Shown one piece after another: positions 1 through 7,956 of a stretch of DNA of 7,956 nucleotides. Source of the DNA: Sedimenticola sp. Its GTDB lineage: Bacteria; Pseudomonadota; Gammaproteobacteria; Chromatiales; Chromatiaceae. Numbering within the stretch: the stretch's first letter is position 1; each line of letters opens with the position of its first letter. Position numbers and translations under genes: made by a program. Below the pieces are notes generated by a model. That model was not told where the DNA came from. It saw only the letters and a list, made by a program, of their open reading frames with translations, and searched no databases. The stretch is from the NCBI GenBank assembly GCA_027041035.1, contig JALULB010000295.1, positions 1-7,956 of the forward strand. Direction: 5' to 3'.

Positions 1-590
1 AAACGCTGGCGGTATTCCACTGGATTCAGGCTCGGCCGCGCGCCGCCGGGCAGGCAGGCGTCGGCGAGTGGTCGGGTTTCCCGTGCTTCGGTCAGCCAGT
101 CACGCAGTCGCGCCGGCGCGTGGCCGCCGGGGCGCGCGCCTTTCTCCACGATCAGGCGGGTCTCGCGCCGCCGGTGATCGACCACCACCGCCCAGGTGTA
201 CAGGCCGAAGGCGGCCAGCGGCATTGCGTCGCCGGGCTTGTCTACGGGCTTGAAGCCGTCCAGCGTCAGGCCGAGATCGTAGCCCAGGTAGCCGATCAGA
301 CCGGTGTTGAACGGCAGCCCGTCGAGCGCGGCGCGCGGCCGGCCGAGCAGGCGCCGCAGCCAGAAGAACAGGTCGCCATCGACGCGACGTTCGCCATCGG
401 CATCGCTCAGCGTGATGCCGTGCCAGTCCGCGCGGATCCGGCTTTCCGGCCAGGCGCTGAGAATGTCGTAGCGACCCTGGCGTCCATCCGGCGTGCCGCT
501 GTCGAGAAACACCGCCCAGGGCGCGTCGGCGAAACATCTGAACAAGGCGCTGCTGTCGGGCTGATACGGCAGGATGAATGTTTGGGACAT
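1..590 (-). CDS. pabB: Aminodeoxychorismate synthase component I, N-terminal part (cut by window edge)
   Basis: This is the first 196 codons of a gene that runs off the left edge of the window; the minus frame from the ATG at 590-588 has no stop. PabB converts chorismate, with ammonia from PabA, to 4-amino-4-deoxychorismate, the precursor of p-aminobenzoate for folate. Visible features are the family's N-terminal pattern PWAVFLDSG (residues 24-32), GRYDILSAWP (39-48), and GLIGYLGYDLG (97-107), which matches the glycine-rich strand of anthranilate/ADC synthase N-terminal domains. The fragment ends at NPVEYRQRF, where the chorismate-binding catalytic domain normally starts, so no catalytic residues are inside the window. 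The start is preceded only by a weak GGAAA at about 11 bases. It diverges from ppc. TrpE is the main alternative, but the short N-terminus and the PWAVFLDSG/GRYDI pattern fit PabB better. Confidence 0.85.
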   Translation of the reverse strand, partial: MSQTFILPYQPDSSALFRCFADAPWAVFLDSGTPDGRQGRYDILSAWPESRIRADWHGITLSDADGERRVDGDLFFWLRRLLGRPRAALDGLPFNTGLIGYLGYDLGLTLDGFKPVDKPGDAMPLAAFGLYTWAVVVDHRRRETRLIVEKGARPGGHAPARLRDWLTEARETRPLADACLPGGARPSLNPVEYRQR

Positions 591-620
591 CGGACGCGGT
601 TTCCGCTGGAATCAGCCCGC

Positions 621-648
621 ATTGTACCTTGCCCGAGGCGTCTCCGAA
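621..648 (-). promoter_or_regulatory. Candidate sigma-70 promoter for pabB
   Basis: Reading the minus strand, TTCGGA (648-643, three of six consensus -35 bases) is followed after 16 bp by TACAAT (626-621, five of six -10 bases). Transcription would start near 614, about 25 bases before the pabB ATG. The match is made by eye and the -35 box is weak. Confidence 0.4.
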
Positions 649-670
649 TCAGGCGGCACATTCGCGTATC

Positions 671-679
671 TGCTAAAAT
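671..679 (+). promoter_or_regulatory. Candidate extended -10 promoter for ppc
   Basis: TGCTAAAAT is an extended -10 element (TG, one base, TAAAAT with five of six consensus bases). No recognisable -35 hexamer lies 16-18 bp upstream, which is tolerated at extended -10 promoters. Transcription would start about 25 bases before the ppc ATG. It lies close to the oppositely directed pabB promoter, so the two could influence each other. Confidence 0.35.
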
Positions 680-710
680 GGGCCGGTTTTGTTACTCGCG
701 GAGAAGCCGT

Positions 711-3533
<2,823 letters not shown>

Positions 3534-3783
3534 ACACGCTTTGGCGCGAGGTGGCTGGCAATCCGCGCCCGTGTATCCGCGAACGCGGCGGCTTCACCGC
3601 TTCCATGCCGGTAAGCAGGTGGCGCGCGGCATCACTACGAAGCCTGAGCCCTCGGCCACTCAAAGCCAACGAAAGAATCACAGATTAGCCGGGGAGATGG
3701 CCTTGCCGCGTTTATCGGACAAGCCCGTCGATACGACCGCGATCACACAAAAGAAAGTGCTCTTATTGTCCTTGCGTGGAAAC

Positions 3784-3812
3784 TTGACAATCCGGAGCGA
3801 ATCAGTGATATT
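3784..3812 (+). promoter_or_regulatory. Candidate sigma-70 promoter for the methyltransferase-kinase cassette
   Basis: A perfect -35 box TTGACA (3784-3789) is followed after 17 bp by GATATT (3807-3812, four of six -10 bases). Transcription would begin near 3819, giving a leader of roughly 118 bases before the first gene and reading into the three-gene cassette. An alternative is TATAGC at 3921-3926 with a poor -35, which would leave almost no leader. Confidence 0.45.
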
Positions 3813-3821
3813 GCCGGGCCT

Positions 3822-3837
3822 GTAATTTCTCAATTAC
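3822..3837 (+). repeat. Small AT-rich dyad, GTAATT-tctc-AATTAC
   Basis: A perfect 6-bp inverted repeat with a 4-base loop lies just after the predicted transcription start of the cassette. It could be a regulator binding site or a leader hairpin. A dyad of this size also occurs by chance in AT-rich DNA. Confidence 0.25.
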
Positions 3838-3936
3838 GACACTCCTTCCTAGAATGTGGAATTTTTTTGACTCCAGCCAACAACCTTACCTGACTCATTA
3901 CCGATTCCATTTACGCCGACTATAGCAGGAATATTC

Positions 3937-4689
3937 ATGCAAGATAAAGAGCCCGATACTGTATCCACGGACTACCGAGAAAGCCACCTCAGCAAGGGCA
4001 AGGATTACGACGGTAATCTTCGCTCCGCCCCATTAGATGCATACATACACAAATGGGAAGAAAAAAATCTTAATACAATCATGGCTCGATTGGATAAAAA
4101 TAAAATCTCCAGATATCTGGACTTCGCTTGCGGAACCGGCCGAATCACCAGCATCATTGCCAAATACGTAGACAAGGCAAATGGCGTGGATATCTCCGAA
4201 AGCATGCTGGAAACCGCGAGAGAGAAACATCCTTCCGTCAACTTCATTCATGCCGACCTGACCAAGGAAGGTACGGATTTAGGTACATTTGACCTGGTAT
4301 CTTCGTTTCGTTTTTTTGGCAACGCTCAACCAGAACTGCGGGATTCCGCGTTGACTACGATAAACAAATTGTTAAAAAAGGGGGGGTACTTTATTACCAA
4401 CAACCATAGAACCCCCAACGCGCTTGTATATAAAATACAGAAAGCACGTGGATCAGACCAGGGACTCGACCTGACCCACAAGTTATTCAAGGAACTGCTG
4501 GAGAAACACGGTTTCGCGATAGAAACAAAACGCGCTATTGGATTCTGGATTCTTCGGCCTAAATGGTTGTACAACGTAACGGAAAATAGTCGTTATGATG
4601 CCATTCTTGAGAGCATATTCCACTACCGGATCTTCTCGCCCTTTTCTCTCGACACAATAATCGTGGCAAGAAAAGTATCAGATATCTAA
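3937..4689 (+). CDS. Class I SAM-dependent methyltransferase
   Basis: The 250-residue protein has a clear Rossmann-type methyltransferase core: motif I YLDFACGTG (60-68), the acidic residue after strand 2 in GVDIS (D85) for the ribose hydroxyls, FDLVSSFRFFG (118-128) as motif II, and LLKKGGYFITN (145-155) as motif III. It would move a methyl group from S-adenosylmethionine to an unknown acceptor in the cytosol. No signal peptide or membrane segment is seen. The N-terminal stretch with SHLSKGKDYDG (16-26) and the C-terminal segment from about 180 probably shape the acceptor pocket. The ATG at 3937 has AGGA at 3927-3930, six bases upstream. The coding sequence is much more AT-rich than ppc. It contains an A6G7 run at 4374-4386. 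A methyltransferase-like gene follows after 4 bases. The acceptor is unknown; a sugar, lipid or small metabolite would all fit. Confidence 0.85.
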   Translation: MQDKEPDTVSTDYRESHLSKGKDYDGNLRSAPLDAYIHKWEEKNLNTIMARLDKNKISRYLDFACGTGRITSIIAKYVDKANGVDISESMLETAREKHPSVNFIHADLTKEGTDLGTFDLVSSFRFFGNAQPELRDSALTTINKLLKKGGYFITNNHRTPNALVYKIQKARGSDQGLDLTHKLFKELLEKHGFAIETKRAIGFWILRPKWLYNVTENSRYDAILESIFHYRIFSPFSLDTIIVARKVSDI

Positions 4690-4693
4690 CGAT

Positions 4694-5473
4694 ATGAAGA
4701 TGAGACCTTTTGAGCCGGGCATCGAGAGAGCGAGGGCGCTCTATCGCATCCCACCGGTAGCACCATCCGGAAAAACGCTGGAGGTGTGCATGGAAGGACA
4801 GTCCATATTGAGCAAAGTGGCGGACTGGCCCGGCGAGGGAAGATCCATCTGCGTACTCCACCAAGCGAACACGACGCTGCCGGATGAGCATTCCGACGGT
4901 TCCGCCAGCAATGTCACCGTTCATCATGCGACCTTACACGGTGATCTGCCCTTTGGAAAAAATACCTTCGACTTGATCATATTGCATGGAACACTCGACC
5001 AGCTGCCGCTACTAGCGGAGCCAGACAACCCGATAAGCAGTGCCGAGAAACTCATTGCCAGATTGACCGCCCTTCTCGGTTCAGAGGGCATACTCGCTGG
5101 TTGCGTGCAAAACAGATCGAGCATAAAAAACAGCTTGCGCCGCGTCGCCTGGCTGTTCAAGAAACCGGCGGGGCCGGCCGGCACGCCACGTCCGCGCAAC
5201 TGGCCTCTATCTGCCCTCTCATGCTATAGAGTCGCTGAACGCGGCGGTCTGGTCAATATCAGGATGTTTGGCCTTGTTCCCAACAGGGACGCACCTATCA
5301 AAGCCTTCCAAATCGAGCCGAAGATATCTCGAAGCATTGCTAAACGGCAACTCTTCGGCCTGAAGCCACCATTGGTGAGCAGACCACACTACGCAATAAG
5401 GCGATTACTCGCGGAAACCGGTGTTGGACACCTCGTGGACGAATCAATTTTCTTTTGGGGAAAAAAGCCTTGA
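4694..5473 (+). CDS. Methyltransferase-like protein with degenerate SAM-binding motif
   Basis: This 259-residue protein has the back half of a methyltransferase fold: LPFGKNTFDLIILHGTLDQL (85-104) looks like the strand-4 motif II region, and the helix-strand LIARLTALLGSEGILAGCV (120-138) looks like motif III. The expected glycine-rich motif I (E/DxGxGxG) is not seen; the matching position reads TLEVCMEGQSI (28-38), with one glycine. It may therefore bind SAM weakly or not at all and serve as a partner or scaffold for the true methyltransferase just upstream. Basic segments (148-170, 216-238) suggest contact with an acidic partner. The start lies 4 bases after the previous stop without a good ribosome binding site, which suggests translational coupling; ATG at 4700 is an alternative. 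Its end meets the next gene. Its G+C content is between those of its neighbours and the chromosome. I do not recognise a named family. Confidence 0.65.
   Translation: MKMRPFEPGIERARALYRIPPVAPSGKTLEVCMEGQSILSKVADWPGEGRSICVLHQANTTLPDEHSDGSASNVTVHHATLHGDLPFGKNTFDLIILHGTLDQLPLLAEPDNPISSAEKLIARLTALLGSEGILAGCVQNRSSIKNSLRRVAWLFKKPAGPAGTPRPRNWPLSALSCYRVAERGGLVNIRMFGLVPNRDAPIKAFQIEPKISRSIAKRQLFGLKPPLVSRPHYAIRRLLAETGVGHLVDESIFFWGKKP
5457..5461 (+). promoter_or_regulatory. Ribosome binding site deciding the TTG start of the kinase gene
   Basis: GGGGA ends eight bases before the TTG at 5470 and lies inside the end of the previous gene. The other in-frame TTG at 5455 has no purine-rich stretch upstream, so this site favours 5470. 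Confidence 0.45.
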
Positions 5474-6375
5474 TCGAATTAATCGAGGAATTACTTGTTG
5501 AAAATAAATTAACAGACAACCCCGGAAAAGCAGCCTTCGATATCATTTTCACCACGGGGAGCTGCCTGCTACTCAACGCATTTATCAACAACGATCAATT
5601 CTATCATTTCAAGGTCACCGAGATAGATGACCTGTATCCAGAATATCAGCTGTACCAGGAAGCACGCGAACTCTTCGGTGACTACACGCCAAACATCATT
5701 GGCTTTCTAAGAAAAAACGGCTGGGATATCGTACTAACCGAAGGCGTTCACCACCGCGTTCTTTCACCAGCTCGTTTGATGGAAGACAAGTCGAACCTAA
5801 CACAACAAATCATCAACTTTCTGAAACTCATGACGGCAAAGGGAGGTCCTCCTGCCTCAAAAAACAGGCACAATGACTTCATACAAGAATTGTACGATCA
5901 TTTCTCTTCTACACAATTCGCCCATGTCATCGAACCCTGGCTGAATAACAGCAAAATCGAATCGCTACCGCATATACGCCAACATGGCGATTTTGCCGTA
6001 AACAACATAGCTGAATCCGGTTCCAAGCTCATCATCTTCGACTGGGAAGACTTCGGGAAGGTTGCGTTGCCAGGATTCGATTTATGCATACTACTGGCGT
6101 CCGTACTACGCTACGATGATCGCGAAATACTCGCGTTTATTCGCGACCCAAAACCCAAACACTCCACTCTCTCAAACCTGCTGGATCTTTCTAAAGAAGT
6201 GGCGGGAATCGCCCCTTCGCTCTTTAAAGAATTAATACCGCTCTACCTCACGATATTTCTCTACTTGAAAAAAGACTATGGCACGTCTATTCAGAAAAAC
6301 GTAGGAAACCTCATATCGCTGTTGGACAACATAAGGGAAGATACCATGCCCGGGCAATACAGGACTCTTCCGTGA
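5470..6375 (+). CDS. Aminoglycoside phosphotransferase/choline-kinase-fold kinase
   Basis: The 301-residue protein matches the APH/choline-kinase fold. QHGDFAVNN (171-179) is the Brenner catalytic loop HGDxxxxN with catalytic base D174 and N179. IIFDWEDFG (188-196) supplies the metal-binding D191, and LPGFDL (200-205) is the usual downstream motif. In the N-lobe, TTGSCLLLNAF (28-38) may be a nucleotide loop, HFKVTE holds the likely ATP-binding lysine K48, and E58 or E64 could pair with it. It would phosphorylate a hydroxyl of a small molecule, such as a sugar, amino alcohol or antibiotic, in the cytosol. The start codon is TTG overlapping the upstream stop in a TTGA arrangement, so translation is probably coupled; TTG at 5455 is the alternative. 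There is no ATG start in the N-terminal region. The AT-rich composition matches the first cassette gene. The substrate is unknown; antibiotic resistance is possible but nothing specific points to it. Confidence 0.78.
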   Translation: MIELIEELLVENKLTDNPGKAAFDIIFTTGSCLLLNAFINNDQFYHFKVTEIDDLYPEYQLYQEARELFGDYTPNIIGFLRKNGWDIVLTEGVHHRVLSPARLMEDKSNLTQQIINFLKLMTAKGGPPASKNRHNDFIQELYDHFSSTQFAHVIEPWLNNSKIESLPHIRQHGDFAVNNIAESGSKLIIFDWEDFGKVALPGFDLCILLASVLRYDDREILAFIRDPKPKHSTLSNLLDLSKEVAGIAPSLFKELIPLYLTIFLYLKKDYGTSIQKNVGNLISLLDNIREDTMPGQYRTLP

Positions 6376-6380
6376 ATTCC

Positions 6381-6563
6381 ATGGCGTATGACGCTCTTTG
6401 GTTCCTTCGCGATTCCTATGAGTCTCCCCCCCACCCAGGCAATCAATACAGCGTAACCCAAATTTCGGAAAGCGTAGGTTACGAAAACCCCCGCTGCATT
6501 CAGTCGGGCCTTGCAAAAGGCGCCAGTGGGAGGCTGAGCTTCCTCCGAGCCGAACGTCGGTAG
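6381..6563 (+). pseudogene. Frameshifted remnant of an AraC-family regulator DNA-binding domain
   Basis: Reading from the ATG at 6381 gives ALWFLRDS and then SVTQISESVGYENPR, which matches the second helix-turn-helix of AraC-family regulators (commonly V..IA..VGYes). If the single T at 6495 is skipped, the next frame (6496-6522) reads AFSRALQKA, the expected continuation (FSRAFkr.FG), with the spacing normal for the family. That frame stops at 6535, while the first frame resumes a plausible C-terminus, SFLRAERR, ending at the TAG at 6561-6563. The homologous pieces thus lie in two frames, and the sensor domain and first helix-turn-helix are missing, because the kinase gene ends at 6375. An intact 63-codon reading starting at GTG 6372 also exists and cannot be excluded as a small protein. 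This is a motif-based call. Confidence 0.5.
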
Positions 6564-6604
6564 AGTTGGGCTTCCATGCTTCCTGTATACGGACGGGGCC
6601 GTGT

Positions 6605-7711
6605 TCAGGGCGTGAGTTCTTCCACCTCTTCCTTGCTCTTCATGGAGATGCTGACGATCTTCTTGCCGTCGAGATCCATGCGCATCAGGTCTACCATGCG
6701 GATACGGCTGTTGTCATAGGTGCGAAAGTAGAAACGCTTGCGCTTGAGGTCGTTGGCGCTGGTCCAGGTGGTATAGTCCGCCACGATGTTGCCGTGTTCG
6801 TCCTTCTCCCGGTCCCGCGCCACACCCTTGGGAATGTCGAAGGAATTCAGCACATGAAAGGCTTGCTTGACGGCGTCCCAGCCCGTCTTTGACGGTAGCA
6901 CCGCCTGGCTGAAGGCGGCGATGCGCACGAAACGCGATGGCGGCGTGTAGTCCCCGGGAAGACCGAGCATGCCGGCGCCCTGACCGAGGGGTTTCAGCTC
7001 TACCGGTCCGAGCTTGAGCGTGGGGGAATTTGTGAGGGCAAGGTTCACGTAGTTGCGCAGGTTGGTCATGTGCCAATCGAACGTGGGGGAGTTGGACATG
7101 ATCCCCAGCGGGTTATCATATACATGCAAGCGGCCCTTCACATACTCTATGACGATGCTCTTGCCAGTGGCGTCATGCACCACCCAGTGAACCGGCGGCG
7201 CGAAGCCCCAGGCGCCGAGCACTACATTGGGCACCACCACCTTGCCGATATTCGTCTTCACCTCTTCCACATCGGCGAAGTTCTCCAGCAGCCAGGATCC
7301 CAATTCCCAGGGGGCAAGGGTGCTGCTGGCATCCTTCGAATCGAAGTCCATATAGCCAGCCGTGGTGGGAAAGTAAAAGGTACCCACGGCCAGGCCCTTT
7401 TCATTGAGGCCGTCGAAGATGTAGGGTAGACCCACGCCGTTGGCTCCCAGGCTTGCGTACCTGGTTTTCCACTTCATACCCTGCTTGCCATCCGGCGCGG
7501 TGCCGGTGCGTGCGTAGCCCCTCGGCACCATGATCACGTCCGAGCCAAGGTCCACGCCGAACTCCAGGGTACGGGCATGAACCACGGTGCCATCCTCCGC
7601 CGTGAGTCGCAGCCCGGTGCAGGCCTGGGCAGGCAGCACCAGGCTACCCACCACCAGGATCAGCGCCGCAGTGGCGCCGGTATACCATTTTGACAGTTGG
7701 ATCTTCCTCAT
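6605..7711 (-). CDS. Exported choloylglycine hydrolase/penicillin V acylase family protein (Ntn-hydrolase)
   Basis: The 368-residue protein begins with a Sec signal peptide (basic RKIQLSK, hydrophobic core about 11-26, LPAQA) predicted to be cut before Cys31. This exposes the N-terminal cysteine nucleophile, as in the Ntn superfamily. Other family positions are R47 (Arg18 of bile salt hydrolases), E50 where those enzymes usually have Asp21, GLNEKGLAVG (101-110), SNSPTFDWHMTNLRNY (206-221) with N207, and SRFVR (259-263) with the likely catalytic R260. Members hydrolyse linear amide bonds: conjugated bile salts, penicillin V, or, in some Gram-negative bacteria, acyl-homoserine lactones. The Glu variant and a periplasmic location fit the Gram-negative PVA-like branch better than gut bile salt hydrolases. 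The start ATG has a strong AGGAGGAG nine bases upstream. The gene is GC-rich like ppc and points toward the cassette. The substrate cannot be fixed from sequence. Confidence 0.9.
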   Translation of the reverse strand: MRKIQLSKWYTGATAALILVVGSLVLPAQACTGLRLTAEDGTVVHARTLEFGVDLGSDVIMVPRGYARTGTAPDGKQGMKWKTRYASLGANGVGLPYIFDGLNEKGLAVGTFYFPTTAGYMDFDSKDASSTLAPWELGSWLLENFADVEEVKTNIGKVVVPNVVLGAWGFAPPVHWVVHDATGKSIVIEYVKGRLHVYDNPLGIMSNSPTFDWHMTNLRNYVNLALTNSPTLKLGPVELKPLGQGAGMLGLPGDYTPPSRFVRIAAFSQAVLPSKTGWDAVKQAFHVLNSFDIPKGVARDREKDEHGNIVADYTTWTSANDLKRKRFYFRTYDNSRIRMVDLMRMDLDGKKIVSISMKSKEEVEELTP

Positions 7712-7720
7712 CTTCTTCTA

Positions 7721-7728
7721 CTCCTCCT
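7721..7728 (-). promoter_or_regulatory. Strong ribosome binding site of the exported hydrolase
   Basis: On the minus strand AGGAGGAG ends nine bases before the ATG at 7711. It fixes this start and predicts high translation. It is the strongest ribosome binding site in the window. Confidence 0.75.
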
Positions 7729-7742
7729 CGTTGTTTCCTGAT

Positions 7743-7754
7743 GGGCAAATGCCC
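7743..7754. promoter_or_regulatory. Short GC-rich dyad GGGCA-aa-TGCCC upstream of the hydrolase
   Basis: A 5-bp inverted repeat around two bases lies 32 bp before the hydrolase ATG, between the ribosome binding site and the hairpin element. It could be an operator half-site pair or a small leader hairpin. The size is near what chance would give. Confidence 0.25.
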
Positions 7755-7770
7755 GGGTGGTTGTTCTGGG

Positions 7771-7934
7771 TATACTCGTCGCCCATGAATTTTCGGATTT
7801 TCGAGAGCGTTCCTCGCGCCCGTGGGCTAGGCGCGGAAGCGAGTCATAGCCCATTCTATGGCGAGTTTCCGCAACAACGCCCAAGGGTGCGAGGGGCGGC
7901 CGCAGTGGCCGAAAATTCATGGGCGACGAGTATA
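7771..7934. mobile_element. 164-bp hairpin element with perfect 26-bp terminal inverted repeats (MITE-like)
   Basis: The ends 7771-7796 and 7909-7934 are perfect inverted copies over 26 bp, starting TATACTCGTCGCCC. Pairing continues inside: 7812-7827 with 7879-7894 (14 of 16), GCGGAA 7833-7838 with TTCCGC 7867-7872, and CATAG 7845-7849 with CTATG 7856-7860 around a 6-base loop. The outer, GCGGAA and CATAG blocks share the same centre, so most of the element could form one long hairpin. The outermost bases are TATA on both sides, compatible with a TA target duplication as made by IS630/Tc1-mariner transposases, but this is inferred. No transposase is present. A 70-codon frame starting inside the right repeat is probably fortuitous. 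The element lies upstream of the hydrolase gene and may affect its transcription. Confidence 0.6.
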
Positions 7935-7956
7935 TGCTCGCCTTACTTCAGGCTGC
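7935..7956. other. Right edge flank beyond the hairpin element
   Basis: These last 22 bases lie outside the inverted repeat. They are too short to assign and show no start codon or motif. Confidence 0.4.

Larger units (their letters stand above)
3534..3936. other. Gene-free spacer between ppc and the methyltransferase cassette
   Basis: I see no convincing gene in these 403 bases. Short open frames cross it, but none has a ribosome binding site or a recognisable protein pattern. The left half keeps the GC-rich character of ppc, while the right half (from about 3760) shifts to AT-rich sequence like the following cassette, so the composition boundary lies inside this spacer. It holds a candidate promoter, a small AT-rich hairpin and a run of seven T (3862-3868). 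No strong terminator for ppc is visible. Confidence 0.6.

Noticed and set aside
120..710. Possible N-terminal extension of ppc by about 200 residues
   Set aside because: The extension overlaps pabB and its promoter, has no PEPC-like sequence, and the ATG at 711 has a good ribosome binding site and a normal PEPC N-terminus.
3577..3588. CCGCGAACGCGG hairpin after ppc as a terminator
   Set aside because: The stem is only four to five base pairs and no T run follows.
5470..6375. Calling the kinase an antibiotic-resistance aminoglycoside phosphotransferase
   Set aside because: The catalytic loop is shared by many small-molecule kinases, and neither the sequence nor the neighbours point to resistance.
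6586..6604. Weak ACGG/CCGT hairpin after the hydrolase stop as a terminator
   Set aside because: Only four base pairs and no T run on the minus strand.
6566..6892. 108-codon plus-strand frame opposite the hydrolase
   Set aside because: It is antisense to a well-supported gene and has no domain or ribosome binding site.
7708..7920. 70-codon minus-strand frame starting in the right terminal repeat
   Set aside because: It runs through the hairpin element, is very rich in arginine and proline and has no ribosome binding site. It is most likely a chance frame through a non-coding repeat.

Overview
The window looks like a stretch of chromosome from a GC-rich Gram-negative bacterium, most likely a gammaproteobacterium. 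The evidence is a long proteobacterial-type phosphoenolpyruvate carboxylase, a PabB-type chorismate enzyme, and a hydrolase exported through a classical Sec signal. I cannot name the genus. All identifications come from reading motifs by eye; no database was searched.

Left part (1-3533): two housekeeping genes diverge from a gap of about 120 bp. On the minus strand is the N-terminal part of pabB (aminodeoxychorismate synthase component I, folate pathway), open at the window edge. On the plus strand is a complete 940-residue ppc, with the catalytic motifs in place and the canonical RNTG C-terminus. Candidate promoters for both genes lie in the gap.

Middle part (3534-6375): after a 403-bp gene-free spacer with a consensus -35 box comes a tightly packed plus-strand cassette of three genes. 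They are a class I SAM-dependent methyltransferase, a second methyltransferase-like protein that seems to lack the SAM-binding glycine motif, and an aminoglycoside-phosphotransferase/choline-kinase-fold small-molecule kinase with a TTG start. The gene gaps are 4 bp and a few bases of overlap, so one transcript is likely. The first and third genes are much more AT-rich than ppc: hand counts of single 60-base rows give 22/60 G+C at 4561-4620, 27/60 at 6181-6240 and 44/60 at 2281-2340. I do not recognise this combination as a named pathway. It is the best candidate here for an undescribed system, perhaps one that methylates and phosphorylates a surface glycan or small metabolite.

Right part (6376-7956): directly after the kinase is a frameshifted remnant of an AraC-family DNA-binding domain. 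A minus-strand gene for an exported Ntn-hydrolase of the choloylglycine hydrolase/penicillin V acylase family follows. About 60 bp upstream of its start codon is a 164-bp element (7771-7934) with perfect 26-bp terminal inverted repeats and more paired blocks inside, so that most of it could fold into one long hairpin. It looks like a miniature inverted-repeat element. The AT-rich cassette, regulator remnant and hairpin element lie within 4 kb of each other, which suggests a variable accessory segment next to conserved ppc.
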